Below the pieces are notes generated by a model. The model had not been told where the DNA came from. It saw only the letters and a list, made by a program, of their open reading frames with translations, and ran no database searches. Below are positions 44,895-53,300 of a DNA stretch of 59,647 nt, piece after piece. The stretch spans positions 1 to 59,647 of the forward strand of contig SUTY01000002.1 in NCBI GenBank assembly GCA_015152455.1, given 5' to 3'. How positions within the stretch are numbered: the stretch's first letter is position 1; every line of letters begins with the position of its first letter. Source of the stretch: Cyanobacteria bacterium SIG32 (lineage in GTDB: Bacteria > Cyanobacteriota > Vampirovibrionia > Gastranaerophilales > Gastranaerophilaceae). A program made the translations under genes and the position numbers.

Positions 44895-45389
44895 TTATTC
44901 TCCTGTGATCGCTTGTATTCGTTGAGGATAATGTATTTTTTTAAATGTTGTCCTTTGAAACATTGTCAAACAATCGTCATAATCTTTTTCATACTTATGC
45001 TCCAATAACAAACTCGATTTACATCTAGGACATTCATAATTTTCATCTGGGCATTGATTTTCCCAACAATGGTAATCAACATAACCACACACAGGACATA
45101 TCGCATTATTCATATTCTCGATTTGCGGATTTCTTTTTATTTCTTTTAAACATTTGATTTCATATGGTTCAGCAAATATGTTTTTTATTTCGTGATTTGT
45201 ATCTTTGTAGCTTGTTTTTGCACGTGTATCATAAAGCTGACCATCTAACTCAAAATTTTTGAACCAATCTTTTAAATCTGTATTTGTTGTAGCTATAAGT
45301 CTGTATTTATCTTCTACATATTTTTGGGTACATTCGCAATTAAATAATTGCAGATCTAGAGTTTCTTGGTATAACCATATTTTAATCAT
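44895..45389 (-). CDS. zinc-ribbon early protein
   Basis: 164 residues. Central CPVCGYVDYHCWENQCPDEN and YECPRCKSSL give CxxC...CxxxxxC...CxxC, a zinc ribbon. The N-terminal IWLYQETLDLQLFNC resembles small phage proteins. Sits among YopX paralogs; may bind nucleic acid. Confidence 0.55.
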   Translation of the reverse strand: MIKIWLYQETLDLQLFNCECTQKYVEDKYRLIATTNTDLKDWFKNFELDGQLYDTRAKTSYKDTNHEIKNIFAEPYEIKCLKEIKRNPQIENMNNAICPVCGYVDYHCWENQCPDENYECPRCKSSLLLEHKYEKDYDDCLTMFQRTTFKKIHYPQRIQAITGE

Positions 45390-45402
45390 TTTGACCTTCC
45401 TT

Positions 45403-45921
45403 TTAATTATTTCTGAAATTTTTTATTTCAAATTCTTCCAAATGTTCTTTTGCTCTCCAATCTAGTTCTGGGGTTTGAATAATATCTCCAATTATTACTG
45501 TATGTTTTTGATAAGAACCTACAGATGTGCATCCTTTATTCCAACCTGTGTGGCTATCAATATAAGTTACACAGGCTTTTTCTTTTTGGGTACCAATTTT
45601 GGTTTCAACAATATCTCCTTCAAAAATCAATGCACCGGTTTTATCTTTTGCGCCGGTGCATCTAAATCTTTTTATAAAATTATAATTGTTTCGGACCTTT
45701 ACTAAGTCTTTCCAAACCTCTCCGTGTTCTTCTATGTCATCAACAGTTAGGTCTATATAAATAAATTCTGCACAATTTTCTGCTATATGGTATTTTTTAT
45801 CCTTAAAAAATACATATCGATATATTTCATTTAAATTTTTTAGATTTTTTATTTTATTTGAAACATACCAGCATGTATTTTCAAATCTTTTACTTTTTTC
45901 CTCTTTAATCTTCTGGCCCAT
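45403..45921 (-). CDS. YopX-family protein, paralog 5 (divergent)
   Basis: 172 residues from ATG 45921 (AAGGAG site). Core CTGAKDKTGALIFEGDIVET and VIIGDIIQTPELDW; more diverged than the others and longer at the N-terminus. Confidence 0.75.
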   Translation of the reverse strand: MGQKIKEEKSKRFENTCWYVSNKIKNLKNLNEIYRYVFFKDKKYHIAENCAEFIYIDLTVDDIEEHGEVWKDLVKVRNNYNFIKRFRCTGAKDKTGALIFEGDIVETKIGTQKEKACVTYIDSHTGWNKGCTSVGSYQKHTVIIGDIIQTPELDWRAKEHLEEFEIKNFRNN

Positions 45922-46084
45922 CTTCAAATTCTCCTTTTTCTGCTTTGTCAATTTCTCTTTCAGCAATCCTTGAGCCGACTTCGAAGATTATCCAAAACGG
46001 AATCATCAATGGAACAATTATAATGCAGCTTAATACAGCAATTATTCCAATAATAATTTTATAAATTTTTCCAAGTATTCCCAT
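45905..46084 (-). CDS. 59-residue membrane protein
   Basis: ATG 46084 follows AAGGAGG by seven bases. Hydrophobic hairpin IIIGIIAVLSCIIIVPLMIP then a charged end. Overlaps both neighbours, hence co-translated. Unknown. Confidence 0.6.
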   Translation of the reverse strand: MGILGKIYKIIIGIIAVLSCIIIVPLMIPFWIIFEVGSRIAEREIDKAEKGEFEDGPED

Positions 46085-46610
46085 CTAAAGCCTCCTTTTT
46101 TAAAATTACTTCTTGTTCTCTTCTCGAATTAAAATATGCGTAAATATCCGTTTTTTTTATTTTTTTAGTTGCTATCATTTTTTTATGAAATCTTACTGCA
46201 ACATTTGGATCTAATGTCCAATTGCAGTTTTTCGCATCTTCTTTTTTGTCGCAAGCTCTATATACAATCATTTCCTTTGGTAATTTCTTCAAGGCTTGTC
46301 TATCTGAAGATTTCATTAATTTATGGTGTCTTTTGCGTTCTGCAAATAGTAAATTTTCCCATCTTTCGTTACAGATTCCGTCATCAATCCAAAGAGCACG
46401 AAGAACGGTCCAATATAAATCATCAGACATAAACTCTTGCAATTCTTCGAAATAATCGAGCCTTTTATCGAGTTTTAAGTTGAATAATTTTTCAGCTATA
46501 TCATATGGAATTTGATGTAGTGACCTTGGTGGACATGTTTTGTTTTTAACCATTTCACAGGTTTGTTGAATTTTCCGTTCTAATTCTGTTATTACTTGAG
46601 TTGCTTGCAT
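46059..46610 (-). CDS. hypothetical early protein
   Basis: 183 residues, mostly helical; EMIVYRACDKKEDAKNCNWT followed by DPNVAVRFHKKM resembles the R-S-E/ART-like phrase 'YRG...SW' found in phage ADP-ribosyltransferase-fold proteins, but catalytic residues cannot be assigned. Good AAGGGG site. Confidence 0.5.
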   Translation of the reverse strand: MQATQVITELERKIQQTCEMVKNKTCPPRSLHQIPYDIAEKLFNLKLDKRLDYFEELQEFMSDDLYWTVLRALWIDDGICNERWENLLFAERKRHHKLMKSSDRQALKKLPKEMIVYRACDKKEDAKNCNWTLDPNVAVRFHKKMIATKKIKKTDIYAYFNSRREQEVILKKEALDGNTWKNL

Positions 46611-47133
46611 TATTCCCCCTTATTTCTAACTGCGCTTTTCTAAGTAAATAATTAAACAAAATTGTTCTATAAAAAGTTTCATCTTTTGGTTCTAATTGAA
46701 AATATTGACCACCTTTAACAAAAGTAATCCAATTATAATTATGGCTATATGTATAAACTCCAGCTTTATTCCCAATTTTTTGAAGAATTTCTTCATTATG
46801 TTTTTCAAATGTTTCACTATCGAACACAAAATATAATTGATTTATAAGAGTTAAATAATTTTCCCATTTTTTATCAGCCCTAAAATCTTCAATACAAGAT
46901 TTTATTTCATAACCAACAAGAGCATTTTTTCTTTTATTTATTTCCAAAACATCAATGCGTAAATTGTTTTTGTGTTTACCAATATTCACATTGATTTCAC
47001 GCATTCCAATTCTATAACCATTGCCAATTATACATATATTTCGCAACATTGCTACTGTAAGAATATCTGTTTTTTCTTTACGACTTAACTCTTCCCATTT
47101 GTAATTAAGCCTATTTAAATGTTTAATGGCCAT
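46555..47133 (-). CDS. MmcB-like nuclease-fold protein
   Basis: 192 residues. NNLRIDVLEINKRKNALVGY EIKSCIEDFRADKKWENYL shows the Asp...Glu-x-Lys nuclease core of MmcB-family DNA-repair proteins, ending with a FVFDSETFEK segment. Possible DNA processing during replication. Confidence 0.65.
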   Translation of the reverse strand: MAIKHLNRLNYKWEELSRKEKTDILTVAMLRNICIIGNGYRIGMREINVNIGKHKNNLRIDVLEINKRKNALVGYEIKSCIEDFRADKKWENYLTLINQLYFVFDSETFEKHNEEILQKIGNKAGVYTYSHNYNWITFVKGGQYFQLEPKDETFYRTILFNYLLRKAQLEIRGNNASNSSNNRIRTENSTNL

Positions 47134-47911
47134 GTTCTTTCCTTTTCTTTCTTACTTCACTTTTGTATCTTTCAAGAGTTAATCCTGCTTTGGTTACTTC
47201 TGGGAATGTGCTTATTCTATGGTTTTGATTTAGTCGTGCTAATTCTGCACTTGTTACACATGCCAGATTCTCTATATCAAAATTTCTAATATTTCGATCT
47301 AGGAATATAACCTTATTACCTTCTGGGATTGGTCCATAATGCTCTTCATATATCATTACGTGTTTTTGTTTCCAAGTATGTGGATCTGCTACTTTTACTT
47401 GCATATATCCATCTTTTCCAATTCTTTCAGAGCCTATTGGCCTATAATTATGTGGAATATTCCCTTTTTTAAACATTGTTGCAGCACATTTTTTGTATTG
47501 TTCTTCAGACATTTTTTTTCCTTTATTTTGGGGAATGTGTCCTTTTTCAAAATGTCCGGTTAAACCACTTGATATATGATGATTTGTCTTATAGCAATCT
47601 ATCTGATTTTTTGTATAATTTGTTCCAAAAGTTTTATTGACTAATTCTGTTAAGTCTTTGTTATACATGCCGGTTGCATTTTCTCTTATAAACTTATCAA
47701 TTTCCTCTGGAAATAATTTTTTTCTTTTTCGCCAACCATTATACCTAATGCCACTTTTTAATTTATGATTTCTTTTGTAGCTGTGCATCCTAGCCGTGGT
47801 AAAATCTAGATTAAATTTTTCATTGGTTAAATTTACTAGTTCTTCAGTTGAAAGTCCTTTTACATTGGCAGCAATAAAGTCGTAAACTTCTTGGCTATAC
47901 TTCTTCTTCAT
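47123..47911 (-). CDS. HNH endonuclease
   Basis: 262 residues from ATG 47911 (GGAGG five bases before). Two N-terminal helix-turn-helix-like repeats (SQEVYDFIAANVKGLSTEEL and EIDKFIRENATGMYNKDLTE), then the HNH core IGKDGYMQVKVADP, HVMIYEEHYGPIPEGNKVIF, DIENLACVTSAELARLNQNH. May be a homing nuclease or packaging helper. Confidence 0.8.
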   Translation of the reverse strand: MKKKYSQEVYDFIAANVKGLSTEELVNLTNEKFNLDFTTARMHSYKRNHKLKSGIRYNGWRKRKKLFPEEIDKFIRENATGMYNKDLTELVNKTFGTNYTKNQIDCYKTNHHISSGLTGHFEKGHIPQNKGKKMSEEQYKKCAATMFKKGNIPHNYRPIGSERIGKDGYMQVKVADPHTWKQKHVMIYEEHYGPIPEGNKVIFLDRNIRNFDIENLACVTSAELARLNQNHRISTFPEVTKAGLTLERYKSEVRKKRKEHGH

Positions 47912-48176
47912 CAGTGCCTCCAGCTTCATTCTGACTAGTTGTTAACATTGCAGGGAGTGTTGCTGATGTTTTTCCACCACCCATTTTTTGCATTATTAAT
48001 GCAGTTTTTAAAGTTAATTCTCCATTTTTAATAATTGTATCTGCAATATTTGTGATAGCTTGTGCTTTTTGAATTTCTGTGTTTACCTCTTCTTTAGTTA
48101 AACTAGTATCATTTAATCTTTTTATTTGATCGAATAAATATTCATTCAAATCTGTTAATTTTGTACCTTTACTCAT
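47895..48176 (-). CDS. small early protein
   Basis: 93 residues, helical; AQAITNIADTIIKNGELTLK TALIMQKMGGG. Phage proteins of this pattern are common near HNH genes; function unknown. Confidence 0.5.
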   Translation of the reverse strand: MSKGTKLTDLNEYLFDQIKRLNDTSLTKEEVNTEIQKAQAITNIADTIIKNGELTLKTALIMQKMGGGKTSATLPAMLTTSQNEAGGTDEEEV

Positions 48177-48191
48177 TTGACCTCCTTTTAT

Positions 48192-48740
48192 TTACAGCAA
48201 ATTACTTAATAGATTTAGTGCGCTATTATAAGTTGTTTCTTTTGTTTTTTCTGCAATTTTTACACCTTTGATCTGACCTGTTAGCTCTAGCACTAACAAT
48301 TCTTGCAGAGAAGAAACCCCTTTTTTCTGAAAAATATTATTCACATGTGTTTTCAATGTAGTAATGCTAACAAATAGTTTTTTAGCACATTCATTATAGG
48401 AATAACCTTGTTTTAAATATTCGACTATTTTTGCTTCTGTATTTGTTAATTCTTCCATTACGCACAAATGTTTAAATTTTTTCATTTCTTTTTGTTCAAT
48501 ATCGAGTTCTTTATAAATTTGTCGTTCTAAATCTCGAAATTCGCCAAAATAATTATTTGTTTCTTTTCTTTTTACAATTTGTTCTTTAATAACCTTTTTA
48601 ACCTTTTTATGTTTCTGCATAGCATTTTTATAATTTTGCATTTCTTCAGGAGATAACCTCAAGCCTTCAATTATAAAATTTTGCAAATGTTCCAATGCAG
48701 CACAAGAGACATAATTTTTTAATTTTTCCTCATTTTGCAC
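48192..48740 (-). CDS. LuxR-type HTH transcription regulator
   Basis: 182 residues from GTG 48740. C-terminal HTH: LTNTEAKIVEYLKQGYSYNE CAKKLFVSITTLKTHVNNIF (residues ~112-150). The N-terminal half is basic and helical, without a known sensor domain. A candidate regulator of the phage programme. Confidence 0.75.
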   Translation of the reverse strand: MQNEEKLKNYVSCAALEHLQNFIIEGLRLSPEEMQNYKNAMQKHKKVKKVIKEQIVKRKETNNYFGEFRDLERQIYKELDIEQKEMKKFKHLCVMEELTNTEAKIVEYLKQGYSYNECAKKLFVSITTLKTHVNNIFQKKGVSSLQELLVLELTGQIKGVKIAEKTKETTYNSALNLLSNLL

Positions 48741-48822
48741 CTTTTTTTCCTCGCATTAAAAAAGGCTCTGGGTAAAACCTTACCAAATAATAACCGGGTG
48801 GAAATTCAGAGCCTTTTGACAT
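48730..48822 (-). CDS. 30-residue leader ORF over a hairpin
   Basis: ATG 48822, begins MSKGSEFPPGYYLVRFYPEP and overlaps the GTG of the regulator by 11 bases. Its DNA holds AAAGGCTCTG (48761-48770) and CAGAGCCTTT (48807-48816), a 10-bp stem followed by T6 on the minus strand, so it looks like a translated attenuator. No good ribosome binding site. The stretch 48823-48955 has another tiny frame (MLKVDI) behind GGAGG and nothing else recognisable. Confidence 0.35.
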   Translation of the reverse strand: MSKGSEFPPGYYLVRFYPEPFLMRGKKGAK

Positions 48823-48955
48823 GTTATTAAGTTTTTAGGGAGAGTTTTTTAATGAAGGCTTTCCTTTTACGATATATATGCAACCAGCCTATATATCAAC
48901 CTTCAGCATAGGCGCCTCCTTTCTCTGTTATGGAACATTTGGAACATTGATTCGG

Positions 48956-49144
48956 TTAGTTTCTTGATATTAGTTCCATTTCAGCATTTATTTTCATTAT
49001 TAATCCTTCCGCAGATTTTAAACAATCTTCTCTTTCTTTATCATCAAGAATTGCAAATTTACCATATTCTATGGGTGCAACCATTTTATAAACGGCTGCA
49101 TATGTGTTTACTCTCTCAACTCTTTTTAATTGTTCTACTGACAT
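48956..49144 (-). CDS. small early protein
   Basis: 62 residues, helical, begins MSVEQLKRVERVNTYAAVYK. AGGAAG site. Overlaps the upstream gene by ten bases. Unknown. Confidence 0.5.
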   Translation of the reverse strand: MSVEQLKRVERVNTYAAVYKMVAPIEYGKFAILDDKEREDCLKSAEGLIMKINAEMELISRN

Positions 49145-49665
49145 AATTCTTCCTGTATTTTGCTTATTTTTTCTAATATTTCTTCAACTTCAGCATCTGT
49201 TAACCAGCCTTTAACTTCTTTGGGAGTTAAGAAAGTTTTTACAATTTCAGAATTTTTCATGACACAAAGTTCCCATTTGTCATACCTTGCACCATAACTT
49301 CCAAAATTCTTTATAACAGATACTTCATATCCATTTGGTAATATAAACAAATAACGGATCCCTCCAAGCCAATTTTCTCTTTCGAATTTCCAATCTTTGG
49401 TTAACTTAAGATCTAAAGTTAATCCTTCTGAAGCTTTTTCCATAACTCTTTTTAAATCACAAGTTGTAAGCATTTTATCCTCCATTATAAAAGTTTTTTC
49501 TTTTTCGTCAGGGGGTGGCCCAAACTTCTTTACAAGCAATATGATGGTTGATTTCATTTTGCATGTCTTTTGGCTTGCAAAAAAGTTGTTATAAATACAA
49601 CCTTCACATACTGCACCTCTTTTCCAGCAGTTGATGGCTGATTCGGTCCAACGTCTAACTTCCAT
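49135..49665 (-). CDS. Cys-motif early protein
   Basis: 176 residues. N-terminus RRWTESAINCWKRGAVCEGC then TCKMKSTIILLVKKFGPPP: Cys spacing C-x5-C-x2-C-x11-C suggests a metal site followed by a helix, a domain I have seen at the head of other phage/host small proteins without named function. The rest is a beta domain (WLGGIRYLFILPNGYEVSVI). Its leader is repeat element C. Confidence 0.5.
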   Translation of the reverse strand: MEVRRWTESAINCWKRGAVCEGCIYNNFFASQKTCKMKSTIILLVKKFGPPPDEKEKTFIMEDKMLTTCDLKRVMEKASEGLTLDLKLTKDWKFERENWLGGIRYLFILPNGYEVSVIKNFGSYGARYDKWELCVMKNSEIVKTFLTPKEVKGWLTDAEVEEILEKISKIQEELCQ

Positions 49666-49679
49666 AAATTCCTCCGAAA

Positions 49680-49742
49680 CTTCGCATGGTCGCCAAACTA
49701 ATGCGAAGGTGTAAGCAATTACATTTTGCTTTCGCCACTATC
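49680..49742 (-). ncRNA. leader RNA element, copy C (short form)
   Basis: 63 bp with the same two hairpins as copies A and B: AAGCAA/TTGCTT and CTTCGCAT/ATGCGAAG with the same 13-base loop. The anti-start arm and following 45-55 bases are absent; instead GGAGG comes four bases after the second stem. The first part also encodes the last residues (SGESKM) of the upstream gene. Confidence 0.6.
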
Positions 49743-49967
49743 TTTTTTTCTTAATTCTTCTTGTAAATTTCGATTTTGTTTTACTACAAGTTCATATTGC
49801 TTAACTAATAAAGCATTCGCATTTTGCAAACTATCAATTATTTCGTTTTTTACAGTCATAAGAGCATCTTCAGTTATTAGTGCATCGTGAAATTTTCTCT
49901 GTAAAATATCGTAATTATTACTTAAATCATCATAAGCCTGTTTTAATTCGTCATAACTCAAATCCAT
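49719..49967 (-). CDS. coiled-coil early protein
   Basis: 82 residues, coiled coil throughout (QAYDDLSNNYDILQRKFHDA, LQNANALLVKQYELVVKQNR). Its last codons overlap repeat element C. Unknown. Confidence 0.55.
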   Translation of the reverse strand: MDLSYDELKQAYDDLSNNYDILQRKFHDALITEDALMTVKNEIIDSLQNANALLVKQYELVVKQNRNLQEELRKKDSGESKM

Positions 49968-50280
49968 TATTCCCTCCGAAGTATTTATTCAATTGATTTT
50001 TATCGGTACTCCAAAACCATAAACTATAAGCTGTTGCTCTTGCAGGAAAGCCATTAAAAATTTTTCTAAAATTTTCAGCATCTGCTTTTGCCATTAGGGA
50101 ATAGAGTTTTGATGTAAAATCACTGGCACAAGGTTCTTCTTGCCATATTTTTAATTTAATAAAAGCTTTTGCTAATTGTTCTTTGGGTAAATCATAAGGT
50201 TTTGCATCATTTTCTAGTTTCAATTCTTTGAATGTCCAGAAATTCTTTGTTTCAGATTCCTGTATTATCTTCACTACCAT
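49951..50280 (-). CDS. hypothetical early protein
   Basis: 109 residues from ATG 50280 (GGAGG site). FWTFKELKLENDAKP and later AENFRKIFNGFPARATAYSL; unknown family. Overlaps both neighbours. Confidence 0.5.
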   Translation of the reverse strand: MVVKIIQESETKNFWTFKELKLENDAKPYDLPKEQLAKAFIKLKIWQEEPCASDFTSKLYSLMAKADAENFRKIFNGFPARATAYSLWFWSTDKNQLNKYFGGNNGFEL

Positions 50281-50779
50281 TATTTCCTCCATTATCAATA
50301 TTTTTTTCCATTAAAAGAACCCACTCCAATATTCCGATTTGTCTGTCGATTAAAATTTGAGCTGATTTGGTGAGTTTATTATAATTTTTTGTTTTAAAAG
50401 CTTTATATCCAAATAGTTTCGCTTTTATTTCTTCATACGAGCGTATTCTTTTTTCTTCCACATTTTTTTGAGGGAGATTTTCTTCCGGTTTTACATTTTT
50501 TTGAGGGAGATTAGGTTCCTTTTTTTGTTTCGCATTTTTAACACTTTTTTCATGCCGGTTGGATTGTAGTATTTCTTTTATTTCTGGCACATTATTTAGG
50601 TTATAAAAACGGAATGTTTTTATTGAAATTTTTATTGCTTTTGCTAAATCTATAAAAGTTTTAATTTTATAAGATTTTTTCCCTTTTAAAACTCTTAAAC
50701 ATTTATTCAAATATTTTTTTTGCCTTTTAGGATCTACCTCTAATTTATTCAAATATTTTTTTTCTTCATTGAGATCCAT
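50252..50779 (-). CDS. basic early protein with internal repeat
   Basis: 175 residues, very Lys-rich. A tandem repeat of about 11 residues, EPNLPQKNVKP / EENLPQKNVEE, sits in a linker between a helical N-terminal part (possible DNA-binding, FIDLAKAIKISIKTFRFYN) and a C-terminal helix. Unknown. Confidence 0.5.
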   Translation of the reverse strand: MDLNEEKKYLNKLEVDPKRQKKYLNKCLRVLKGKKSYKIKTFIDLAKAIKISIKTFRFYNLNNVPEIKEILQSNRHEKSVKNAKQKKEPNLPQKNVKPEENLPQKNVEEKRIRSYEEIKAKLFGYKAFKTKNYNKLTKSAQILIDRQIGILEWVLLMEKNIDNGGNNGSEDNTGI

Positions 50780-50781
50780 AT

Positions 50782-51372
50782 CTATACCCCACCTTTACGA
50801 AAATTCCTTTTTTTTGTCATTTTTGCTGGTGGAGTTACCAAAAAATTACGACTAAATTTATCTTTTGGAACTATATAAAACGGCATTGATTCTGGTAATT
50901 GTTCTATTTTCCCAAATTGTTTAATATATTCTTTGGTTCCTCTAAATTTAAGCCTTATATCTTTGCCGTTTTTCCCTACATCTGTTCCATTGATTTCAAC
51001 AATATCTTCATCTCTTAAATGTCTAAAGATGTCATAAGGAATTTGTAAAACACCTTCTTTTTTTAAACGTGTATTTTCTTCTTCAGAGTTGCTTTTATAA
51101 AAAACTGCTAGATCTTTTGATGCTTCCCAATAAAGACCTCCCAATTCTATAGGAGGTCTTTGTGTTCTTATGTATGAAATATGTTCTTTATCGTGGTAAT
51201 CTACATATTTTTTTTTGGAATGTTTCTTTATTCTCGCACCAGTACCCATTAAAACAACTTCGAGATCGTATTCTTCATGAATATCCTTTTCTATGAGACC
51301 TGCCACATATTGACTTGCAGGAAGGCAAAATTCTATTTTTCGGCCATTTACAATTTTTACGATGTCCATCAT
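50782..51372 (-). CDS. hypothetical early protein
   Basis: 196 residues, beta-rich; PPIELGGLYWEASKDLAVFY and LQIPYDIFRHLRDEDIVEIN. No named family. Its ATG overlaps the upstream stop. Confidence 0.5.
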   Translation of the reverse strand: MMDIVKIVNGRKIEFCLPASQYVAGLIEKDIHEEYDLEVVLMGTGARIKKHSKKKYVDYHDKEHISYIRTQRPPIELGGLYWEASKDLAVFYKSNSEEENTRLKKEGVLQIPYDIFRHLRDEDIVEINGTDVGKNGKDIRLKFRGTKEYIKQFGKIEQLPESMPFYIVPKDKFSRNFLVTPPAKMTKKRNFRKGGV

Positions 51373-51899
51373 TTCCCTCCTTTACGCATTTTTTGTAAAT
51401 CAATAAAAGCTTGTCCGTGATATCTGAAAATTCTTTTTAGATATACATCTGTGTTTATTTCGAAATCTTTATCTTCAGAATAAAAAGCCTCATTTACCTC
51501 TTCCCACGAAAAACCACACATATATCGAAGTCTTAAAACACTTGCTTCGGCAGTTAATACTTCTGGTTTTCTTGTTAATAATCCAGCCGTATCATCGCTT
51601 TCCAAGTCTTTTAAAATTTTATTCAATCTTTTTCGTTCGCTATCTTTTTTCTTCAGAAGTTTTCTTAAAGATTCCTCTATATCCATTTTTTCTTGTAGTA
51701 GGAATAAATTTTTATCATTTCTAGGAATAGTGTTTTTGGGCATATCAGTAATTTTCGCACTTTGCAATCCTTGAAGTTTTGTTTTTATTGCAGTTAACTG
51801 ATCTCTTTTACTTCTAACTTTGCAAACATAAGTACGATAATTTTGAAAATCTCTTTTGATATTTTCTTTACTGGTATTTTCCAAAACTCTTCTCTCCAT
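51369..51899 (-). CDS. ArpU/DUF1492-like phage transcription regulator
   Basis: 176 residues from ATG 51899. Long coiled coil (SLRKLLKKKDSERKRLNKIL) followed by the sigma-4-like end VLRLRYMCGFSWEEVNEAFY ... LKRIFRYHGQAFIDLQKM, as in DUF1492/ArpU/RinA-type late activators. A prime candidate for switching on the late promoter near 39.4 kb. Confidence 0.6.
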   Translation of the reverse strand: MERRVLENTSKENIKRDFQNYRTYVCKVRSKRDQLTAIKTKLQGLQSAKITDMPKNTIPRNDKNLFLLQEKMDIEESLRKLLKKKDSERKRLNKILKDLESDDTAGLLTRKPEVLTAEASVLRLRYMCGFSWEEVNEAFYSEDKDFEINTDVYLKRIFRYHGQAFIDLQKMRKGGK

Positions 51900-51901
51900 A
51901 A

Positions 51902-52501
51902 TTAAGCCCTTGAGCATCCTTTCTGCCCATAACAAGGGCAACATTTTTCAAAATCACAACATTTGAATTTTGATTCTTTTTGTTGTACCTCTGGGATCTC
52001 TTCTGGATCCTTTGTTTTTTCTTTAGGCTGGAACTCATCAAATGCCGATGCTAAATCTCTGTAATCTTCTTCTGAATATCCACTCAATTCGAACGGAATG
52101 TTTCCGGTATCAAAGTTCTCAAAACAATTTAATAAAATTTTTCTATCCGTTTCTGATAATTCTTGAATTTTGTTATCAAAGAGAAGATCTGCCATCTCTT
52201 CTTCATCGCTTGAATAATTCTGATAATCTACAGGAATCTCTTTTACCCCAAGAAATTTAGCCGCCATTAATCGCCCATGTCCTTTGACTATCATGCCGGA
52301 TTGATTAGAAACTGTTATCGGATATCTCCAACCTATTGTTTTTATATTTTGAGCTAATGCCTCAATTTGTTCTTCTGGATGCTTATTTGGGTTTGCTGGA
52401 TTAGGTTTTATTTTTTCTATATTCACAATTTTGTCATAAGCGCAGAATACAGGAATATTATCAGCAGTTGTTTTTGGTTCAGCTTTTGTTTTATAAGTCA
52501 T
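51902..52501 (-). CDS. ParB-like protein with Cys-rich tail
   Basis: 199 residues from ATG 52501 (GAGG six bases before). ParB domain PNKHPEEQIEALAQNIKTIG, MIVKGHGRLMAAKFLG, QNYSSDEEEMADLLFDNKIQ, clearly paralogous to the first 155 residues of the methyltransferase fusion at 35488-36876. Instead of a methyltransferase it ends in KFKCCDFEKCCPCYGQKGC, seven Cys, probably metal-binding. Confidence 0.75.
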   Translation of the reverse strand: MTYKTKAEPKTTADNIPVFCAYDKIVNIEKIKPNPANPNKHPEEQIEALAQNIKTIGWRYPITVSNQSGMIVKGHGRLMAAKFLGVKEIPVDYQNYSSDEEEMADLLFDNKIQELSETDRKILLNCFENFDTGNIPFELSGYSEEDYRDLASAFDEFQPKEKTKDPEEIPEVQQKESKFKCCDFEKCCPCYGQKGCSRA

Positions 52502-52511
52502 AATTATCCTC

Positions 52512-53300
52512 TTATGTTCGTAATCTCCAATTTTCACCAGTGAATTTAGCTTTTATGCTTGAATCATAAAATCTTGATATCGTACCTTCTCCATAAAAAT
52601 TATTAGATAGGTCCTCTAGTGAATGATTTGCATTTATCCAAGTCGGAAGTTTATTTTCTCCACGATAATTTGCAATTCCATACATGAGGTCGATTATAAA
52701 GGGGGAAGGGTTTATTTTATCAATATCATCAAGAATTAATATTGGTGCTTTTTTATAACCTTCTATTATCTTTGAAGTTGATAATTCTTTACTTTCAAAC
52801 GATTTTTTTATTGATTCAGCAAAGTCAAAGATATTAACATATTTAACCTGTATTCCGTATTTTCGGATTATTTCATCTCCTCCAATACTCATTAACATTG
52901 TTTTTCCATTACCAAAATTCCCTACAAATATTAAATTTGTTGCCTTTAAATAATGTTCCAATGCTTTATCAACATAATTTTTCATTATAAGAAGGTTGTT
53001 TTTTTGCTCATTGGTTTCTGTTACATAATCAGAAAAGTCCATGCCAGCAAATTTTTTAGGGAAATTCGCCTCAGATAATTGCAATCGAGTGTATTCTTTT
53101 AAATCAGTTACATAGCTATATTTGTCTATCAATCTTCTCAATTTTTTTACTTGTTGATTTACCCTCATTGATTTTTTGCAATCGCAATATTTTGTTATTG
53201 ACAAATCTGCGCCACAAAAAACGCAACAACTATCTTTTATCCTTGGGCCAATTATTCCCATTCCCATTTTTGTTAGTTCATCGACTTTCTTTTGTACCAT
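52512..53300 (-). CDS. DnaC-like helicase loader ATPase
   Basis: 262 residues. N-terminal zinc-like CCVFCG...CDCKK (residues 25-42), Walker A GNFGNGKT at 127-134, Walker B APILILDDIDKI near 190, arginine-finger-type ending ISRFYDSSIKAKFTGENWR. Loads the host helicase at the phage origin with the initiator coded upstream (stop and start adjacent). Confidence 0.88.
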   Translation of the reverse strand: MVQKKVDELTKMGMGIIGPRIKDSCCVFCGADLSITKYCDCKKSMRVNQQVKKLRRLIDKYSYVTDLKEYTRLQLSEANFPKKFAGMDFSDYVTETNEQKNNLLIMKNYVDKALEHYLKATNLIFVGNFGNGKTMLMSIGGDEIIRKYGIQVKYVNIFDFAESIKKSFESKELSTSKIIEGYKKAPILILDDIDKINPSPFIIDLMYGIANYRGENKLPTWINANHSLEDLSNNFYGEGTISRFYDSSIKAKFTGENWRLRT

